From the NCBI GenBank assembly GCA_011321895.1, contig DROK01000154.1:1-20481 (forward strand): DNA of 20,481 nt. The letters are read 5' to 3'. Shown here one piece after another: positions 16,451 through 20,481 of the stretch (position 1 is the stretch's first letter; each line of letters opens with the position of its first letter). The notes under the pieces are model-generated. The model worked only from the letters and a program-made list of their open reading frames with translations. It searched no databases and was not told the DNA's origin. This DNA comes from Thermodesulfatator atlanticus (lineage in GTDB: Bacteria; Desulfobacterota; Thermodesulfobacteria; Thermodesulfobacteriales; Thermodesulfatatoraceae). The position numbers and the translations under genes are program-made.

Positions 16451-17290
16451 ATGAAAAGGCTCATTCCCCTGCTATGGTTATTTTCTTTTACGATCGCCTC
16501 CCCGGGGCAGGCCTTTTTCCTTACCGTGATCCAGGAGAACGGGCAGGGCTTCGGAAAAAGGGGTGAGGAATTAAGCTGGCTTATCTTCCGGAGCGAACCC
16601 TTCGCCGGGGTAATCTATGACCTAAAGGCACCCAAAGCCAGGGTATTTTCCCCGAACGGGGATGTAAAACCCCTTCCTCTGAGGAGGACCAAGGTCTTTG
16701 ACCACCTCCGGGGGCAGAAACGTTACGCGTGGCGCACCTTCTTCCTGCCGGACCGGACCGGGGATTATTTCCTGGTCTTTGAGACCGAACCCACCCTGGT
16801 TCCCGGCCTTGGGGAAGTATGGCAGGAATGGGTCAAAGTCCCCCTCCACGTAACCCCGGGACAAAACTGGAGGAAAGACCTGGGGCTCAAAGTGGAAATC
16901 GTCCCCTTAACCCAGCCTTATGGGCTGGAGGCAGGGGCTGTCTTTTGCGGCCGGCTCCTTCTGGAGGGAAAACCCCTGCCCCACACCCTGATCCAGATAG
17001 TCACTTACCATGGCCGTTATCTCTCACCGGACACATTGCCCAAAAACACATGGGGCCAGAGGGAAAACGCGCGGATGTACCACCAGGTGGTGACTGACGA
17101 ACTGGGCTATTTTACCGCTAGTCTTAACAAGCGCGGCTGGTGGCTTGTCTCCGCCCGCATTCCTTACGGAAACTATAAAATCGGTGGCCTGACCTTTCCC
17201 CTTTTTTTGAGGGCTTCTCTCTGGCTTTACGTCTTTCCGCCCTATAACCCTCCAGAAAACGCCCCTCGGGTGCAGGCTGACCCGAAATAG
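16451..17290 (+). CDS. Secreted DUF4198-type protein
   Basis: The 279-residue protein starts with a signal peptide (MKRLIPLLWLFSFTIASPGQ, cleavage near residue 21) and should be periplasmic or outer-membrane associated. It is beta-rich, with repeated TGDYFLVFETEP-like strands, a GLEAGAVFCGRLLLEGKPLPHTLIQI segment resembling a carboxypeptidase-regulatory-like beta sandwich, and the family-type end GYFTASLNKRGWWLVSARI. DUF4198 proteins are often found with Ni/Co uptake systems, but no such transporter is visible here, so a metal role is only a possibility. The ATG starts one base after the hydrolase stop. Its TAG stop lies within a terminator hairpin, so it is the last gene of the proC run. Confidence 0.72.
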   Translation: MKRLIPLLWLFSFTIASPGQAFFLTVIQENGQGFGKRGEELSWLIFRSEPFAGVIYDLKAPKARVFSPNGDVKPLPLRRTKVFDHLRGQKRYAWRTFFLPDRTGDYFLVFETEPTLVPGLGEVWQEWVKVPLHVTPGQNWRKDLGLKVEIVPLTQPYGLEAGAVFCGRLLLEGKPLPHTLIQIVTYHGRYLSPDTLPKNTWGQRENARMYHQVVTDELGYFTASLNKRGWWLVSARIPYGNYKIGGLTFPLFLRASLWLYVFPPYNPPENAPRVQADPK

Positions 17291-17300
17291 CCTGCTTTTT
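17272..17300 (+). terminator. Rho-independent terminator overlapping the DUF4198 gene stop
   Basis: GCAGGCT (17272-17278) pairs perfectly with AGCCTGC (17289-17295) across a 10-base loop and is followed by T5. The TAG stop (17288-17290) is inside the hairpin, so a ribosome terminating there could compete with folding. A second T8 run (17320-17327) lies just downstream. Confidence 0.75.
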
Positions 17301-17329
17301 CAAACTTGCTCCCGCCTTGTTTTTTTTCC

Positions 17330-17335
17330 TATAAT
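17330..17335 (+). promoter_or_regulatory. Consensus -10 box before the small sensor-like membrane gene
   Basis: A perfect TATAAT directly follows a terminator. TTGCTC (17306-17311) 18 bases upstream is a weak -35. A start site about 7 bases after the box would fall at roughly 17342, only about 3 bases before the ATG at 17345, and no ribosome-binding sequence is present. A leaderless or nearly leaderless mRNA is suggested. Confidence 0.5.
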
Positions 17336-17344
17336 CGAAACGAA

Positions 17345-17809
17345 ATGAAAAGATGGTTATTTTGGCCTTTTTTGCTTTTATCTGGCGTTTTATTTGGCCC
17401 CTACCCGGCGTTTGCCCTCCAGGTCCACCCTCATCCTGAAGGCTTGATTGCCCACCTCATAGCCCATCTCTTTTTTGCTTTCGCCATGGGGCTTTTTGCC
17501 TACCGCATCAAAAAGATGGATTTGCTTAAAAGGCCCCATTGGCGTTACCTTTTTTACGCCGGAATTTTGCTGGTTATATGGAATTTCTGGGCCTTTGCGG
17601 GCCATTTGGTAGCCCTTCAAATCCCGAAAGAGGCCTTCCTTGCTCCCGAAAAACACGAACACTTCTGTCGCCAGAGCTTTTCGATAAAAAATTATTGGGA
17701 ACTTTTCTATTATTTACTGAAAAACGATAATCTCTTCACCTTACCGGCTTTTTATTTTATTTACCGCGCCCTTAGCCGGATGGAGTCCCTGCTCAGGGGA
17801 GAAACATGA
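17345..17809 (+). CDS. Small histidine-rich membrane protein, kinase-less partner of the following sensor kinase
   Basis: I do not recognise a named family. From ATG at 17345 it is 154 residues; the frame extends upstream to a TTG (17306), but that extension crosses the TATAAT box. It begins with a signal-anchor-like helix (residues 1-24), then a short His-rich loop and helix with His28, 30, 37, 41, then helices near 70-92 and 120-142; Cys108 follows KHEHF. From about residue 46 on it resembles by eye the membrane half of the following kinase: the RY near the start of the helix, GH near its end (His87 here, His66 there), and a final helix ending R..ES. The last four bases overlap the kinase start (ATGA). 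It may sense a ligand, heme, quinone or metal jointly with the kinase; this is inference. Confidence 0.75.
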   Translation: MKRWLFWPFLLLSGVLFGPYPAFALQVHPHPEGLIAHLIAHLFFAFAMGLFAYRIKKMDLLKRPHWRYLFYAGILLVIWNFWAFAGHLVALQIPKEAFLAPEKHEHFCRQSFSIKNYWELFYYLLKNDNLFTLPAFYFIYRALSRMESLLRGET

Positions 17810-18900
17810 ACCTGGTTTTACCTCTATGGCCCATCTGCGTGATCGATATCGTGGGCTCTTTGGGCATGATCCTCTTTGGCATCCTGGCCTTCCTAAAGGC
17901 CTTAAAAACCCACCGTTTGGACCGTACCAACCCCCGTTACAGCTATTTATGCTGGGTAACCGGAACCCTTATGGCTTTTGCCGTGTTCAGGGCCGGTGGC
18001 CATATCCTTAAACATTTGCTGCTCGCTACGGGACAGGATCCTGCCTGGCATAAGCTGGCCCCCTTTTTCGGCGCCCTGAACACCCTTTCCTTCATGATAA
18101 TCACCGGGGTCACCCTCTTTATGCGTGACGTGGAAAGTATCTGTCTCCAGCTCAACGAAGAACGGAAAAAACTTGAAAAGATGAGCAAAGAAATCCTGGA
18201 ACTTAACCGTGATATGGAACAGATAGTCTCAGAACGGACCGCTACGGAACTGGCCCTGCGCATCGCCCACCAGATACGAAACCCGGTAATGATCATCGGG
18301 GGTCTTATCAAACGCCTGGCCAAGGAATGCAGTCAGATCCAGGAAAAAAAGCTGGAAAAGAAGATCCAAAAAGTCCTGGAACAGGTGGAACGTCTGGAAA
18401 AACTGGTTCAGGAATTCGAAACCCTGATGGAAAAACAGGTAGAATACTTTCGCATCGAAGACCTGAACCAGATCGTTGAATCAGCCGTCAACCTGGTAGC
18501 ACCGGAGGCCGCCCAGAAGCAAATCAAACTGGAGACCGAATTAGCCAAGGGGCCCCTCCTTTTCCGGGGTCACGCCCAGTTAATAAAAGTGGCCATAGTA
18601 CACATCTTACGTAACGCCATCGAAGCCTGCGGCCCCGAAGATATCATAAAAGTAAAGACCGGATTAAAAGAAGGTTACAATTTTGTCATCATAAAAGACA
18701 CGGGGCCGGGTATTCCCCAAGAGATCTTACCCCATATATTTGAACCTTTTTTCTCCACCAAAGGGAGACGGACCGGTCTGGGCCTTCCCTACGTAAAACA
18801 GATCATTACCGAACACCGGGGGAAAATCGAAATCGAGAGCAAACCCAACCAGGGCACCACCGTCAAGATCTTTTTGCCGACCCACCTTGACCGGCAGTAA
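17806..18900 (+). CDS. Membrane sensor histidine kinase
   Basis: The 364-residue kinase has an N-terminal membrane domain with three or four helices (about 8-30, 47-75, 84-107), a coiled coil (about 112-142, KKLEKMSKEILELNRDMEQIV), then the HisKA segment ALRIAHQIRNPVMIIGG with phosphoacceptor His155. The ATPase domain has Asn270 in the N box (HILRNAIEAC), KDTGPGIP (297-304), FEPFFSTK (312-319) and GLGL (324-327). The membrane domain carries His66, His70 and His82 around GGHILKHLL and LAPFFGALNTLSF. There is no large periplasmic domain, so sensing is probably within the membrane. GGGGAG precedes the ATG, which overlaps the preceding gene. No response regulator follows, and the 3' end overlaps a convergent gene by 38 bases. 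Confidence 0.93.
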   Translation: MNLVLPLWPICVIDIVGSLGMILFGILAFLKALKTHRLDRTNPRYSYLCWVTGTLMAFAVFRAGGHILKHLLLATGQDPAWHKLAPFFGALNTLSFMIITGVTLFMRDVESICLQLNEERKKLEKMSKEILELNRDMEQIVSERTATELALRIAHQIRNPVMIIGGLIKRLAKECSQIQEKKLEKKIQKVLEQVERLEKLVQEFETLMEKQVEYFRIEDLNQIVESAVNLVAPEAAQKQIKLETELAKGPLLFRGHAQLIKVAIVHILRNAIEACGPEDIIKVKTGLKEGYNFVIIKDTGPGIPQEILPHIFEPFFSTKGRRTGLGLPYVKQIITEHRGKIEIESKPNQGTTVKIFLPTHLDRQ

Positions 18901-19342
18901 GGGAACACCCCAGCACCTGTTCCAGCCGTTTTCGCATGAGTTTGTGGTGGCTGCCAGGCCAGTAAATACGCCCGCAACGCGGACAGCGTCTAAATTTATC
19001 CTGGGTCCTGAAGACGTGTTCTGGCACCAGGCCGAAAACCTCCTCTTTGGCTATTTCTAGGAGCCTTTCGTTACACAAAAGACAGAGGGTAAAGGGCCTG
19101 ATCTCTTCCCAGAGATAGGGTAGCTCCTTGAAGACGAAACGTAGCTGATCAGCCGGTTTTTCGTAGGGAATTAGAAGGGTGCGCGGGCCGGCCAGAGAAG
19201 TGGCCCGGGTAAGCAAGAGGAGGTCTTCCGGAACATCGCCCGGGGTTTTGACTGCCAAAAGGGCGCAAGGGATCCCTAACATACGCAGCCATTTGACCAA
19301 CCGGCCAACGGTCCTGTCACCCGCCAGTCTTTTACCCTTCAT
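18863..19342 (-). CDS. Mut7-C RNase (PIN-like) domain protein with zinc ribbon
   Basis: The 159-residue protein begins KRLAGDRTVGRLVKWLRMLG, the conserved opening of the Mut7-C family, a PIN-related putative RNase domain, with Asp9 as the first acidic residue. The C-terminal zinc ribbon is CLLC (87-90) and CPRCGRIYWPGSH (120-132). The middle reads LLLLTRATSLAGPRTLL where family members usually have TRD-R, so an expected active-site Asp appears to be replaced by Ala; nuclease activity is therefore doubtful. The ATG overlaps the DUF362 gene stop by four bases, indicating coupled translation. The last 12 codons run antisense to the end of the convergent kinase gene. Confidence 0.85.
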   Translation of the reverse strand: MKGKRLAGDRTVGRLVKWLRMLGIPCALLAVKTPGDVPEDLLLLTRATSLAGPRTLLIPYEKPADQLRFVFKELPYLWEEIRPFTLCLLCNERLLEIAKEEVFGLVPEHVFRTQDKFRRCPRCGRIYWPGSHHKLMRKRLEQVLGCSLTAGQGGSAKRS

Positions 19343-20451
19343 AAGCGCACCAACTCATACTCTCTGCTCCCCAAACCGATCTCTTCTGCGTGTTTCAGCT
19401 GGACCTCCCAGTCGACTTCGGGATAAAGCGCCTTAAACTTGTCTTCCCCGGGACCGGCGGCAATCTTGGCTCCCGGAAGAGCAGGTTCGGCGTTTACCAG
19501 GTCAACCGCTGCCTGGTCGATAGCCACCGGATCCTCCGCCGCCAAGATCCCGATGTCCCGCACGATGGGGTAGTCGTTAAAGTGATAACAGTCACAGGCC
19601 GGGGAGATGTCTTTGACAAAGGTGATAAAAAGGGTCTTTCCTTTTTTGTTATTTAATACGGCGTAAGCGTATTCCGCCATCTTTTTCATAAAGGGCACCG
19701 CCTGTTCGTTCCACTGGACCTTAATGGCCCCTTCCGGGCAGACGGCGATACACTCACCGCAGCCGATACACTTGCGTTCGTTGATGCGCATCCTTTTTTT
19801 CTTGGCCCCTTCCACCCACTCGGGGGCACCCACCGGACAATACGCCAGACAGGTCCCACACCCCACACACTGTTTTTTGTTGACCTTGGGGGCGATGGTG
19901 GAGTGTTGCTGGAGTTTTCCCTTACGGGCCGCACCTCCCATGCCCAAATTTTTGATAGCCCCACCGAAACCAGACAGTTCATGACCTTTAAAATGGGTGA
20001 GTACGACCAGACCGTCGGCCCGGTAGATTTCCTTGGCCACGAAAAACTCTTTCAAAACAGGAAGATCAAGTTCCAACCGCTCGTAAGAATTGCCCCTCAA
20101 ACCGTCTGCGATGATGAGGGGGGCGTTTACCACCGCGTAATCAAAACCGTTTTCGATGGCGGTCTCCAGATGCACCACCGCGTCCGACCTCGAACCCTTG
20201 TAAAGGGTGTTGGTGTCCGTCAAAAAGGGCTTTACCGGGATCCTGCGCAGGAGCTCCACCAGCCGCCTGACCCACTGGGGTCTCAGGTAAGCCAGGTTGC
20301 CACGCTCCCCAAAATGGATCTTTAAGGCCACCAGGGCGTCTTTGCGGAATTTACGCGCGAGATCAAAAGGGGCCAAAAGCTTGTCTAGTTTTTCAAGAAG
20401 ACTCTTTTTGTTCTCCACCCTGAAGTCCACCAGATATACCTTGGCCGCCAT
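19339..20451 (-). CDS. DUF362 protein with two [4Fe-4S] ferredoxin motifs
   Basis: The 370-residue protein has the DUF362 fold, with KIHFGERGNLAYLRP (44-58), LTDTNTLYKGSRSD (77-90), LTHFKGHELSGFGGAIKNLG (151-170) and the C-terminal DIGILAAEDPVAIDQAAVDL (299-318). Two cluster-binding sets lie in the middle: Cys195, 198, 201, 205 (CVGCGTCLAYCP) and Cys228, 231, 234, 238 (CIGCGECIAVCP). CDC at 286-288 could bind a further metal. It has no signal peptide. The family is widespread in anaerobes and its biochemical role is not established; electron transfer or a cofactor-linked reaction is likely. AAAGGAGG five bases before the ATG is an excellent ribosome site. It is transcribed with the Mut7-C gene. 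Confidence 0.93.
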   Translation of the reverse strand: MAAKVYLVDFRVENKKSLLEKLDKLLAPFDLARKFRKDALVALKIHFGERGNLAYLRPQWVRRLVELLRRIPVKPFLTDTNTLYKGSRSDAVVHLETAIENGFDYAVVNAPLIIADGLRGNSYERLELDLPVLKEFFVAKEIYRADGLVVLTHFKGHELSGFGGAIKNLGMGGAARKGKLQQHSTIAPKVNKKQCVGCGTCLAYCPVGAPEWVEGAKKKRMRINERKCIGCGECIAVCPEGAIKVQWNEQAVPFMKKMAEYAYAVLNNKKGKTLFITFVKDISPACDCYHFNDYPIVRDIGILAAEDPVAIDQAAVDLVNAEPALPGAKIAAGPGEDKFKALYPEVDWEVQLKHAEEIGLGSREYELVRL

Positions 20452-20481
20452 CCCCGCCTCCTTTCATTGTCATAGTTTTGT

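Noticed and set aside
17306..17344. An upstream TTG start for the small membrane protein
   Set aside because: It would place the TATAAT box inside the coding region and give a non-hydrophobic start before a clear signal-anchor beginning at the ATG.

Overview
The window looks like a chromosomal, mostly housekeeping stretch of a thermophilic anaerobe. I infer a Thermodesulfobacteriota-type bacterium (Thermodesulfatator/Thermosulfurimonas-like). The grounds are an Aquifex-like ATP synthase c subunit with a leader peptide, F0 genes with no F1 genes beside them, an anaerobe-style PAS histidine kinase, a DUF362 ferredoxin-type protein and a cysteine-rich HisRS insertion. No rRNA, tRNA, CRISPR array, insertion sequence or phage gene was seen. 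Genes are tightly packed, with many 4-base ATGA/GTGA overlaps and no gene-free stretch over about 150 bases.

Region 1 (1-4522, + strand): the 3' end of a dGTPase-like HD hydrolase; a soluble PAS-PAS hybrid histidine kinase with its own receiver; an Smr-domain protein; and a fusion of a THEP1-type NTPase with thymidylate kinase. The fusion meets a small unknown minus-strand gene tail to tail, and the two stop codons share one TTAA.

Region 2 (4519-7826, - strand): a 98-residue unknown protein; then rex, obg and proB in transcription order, with obg and proB abutting and closed by a hairpin terminator at 4904-4928. No proA is next to proB.

Region 3 (7901-13541, - strand): one long co-directional run argH-hisS-tauE/safE-pilZ-atpZ-atpI-atpB-atpE. 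Several genes overlap by 4 bases, and the run ends at a strong terminator at 7901-7938. It joins arginine synthesis, histidyl-tRNA charging, an anion exporter, a c-di-GMP-binding PilZ protein and the proton channel of the ATP synthase. F1 genes and the b subunit must lie elsewhere.

Region 4 (13621-17300, + strand): proC-hslO-serine hydrolase-DUF4198, divergent from argH. The run closes with a terminator whose stem includes the last stop codon.

Region 5 (17330-18900, + strand): a consensus TATAAT box sits only 9 bases before a small four-helix membrane protein gene, which overlaps the gene for a membrane histidine kinase. By eye the small protein resembles the kinase's membrane domain, so this looks like a sensor kinase paired with a kinase-less copy of its own sensor. 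It is the most interesting candidate system here. No response regulator gene is beside it.

Region 6 (18863-20451, - strand): a DUF362 protein with two [4Fe-4S] clusters, followed by a Mut7-C/PIN protein with a zinc ribbon and an apparently altered PIN active site. The last gene converges on the kinase gene and overlaps its 3' end by 38 bases.
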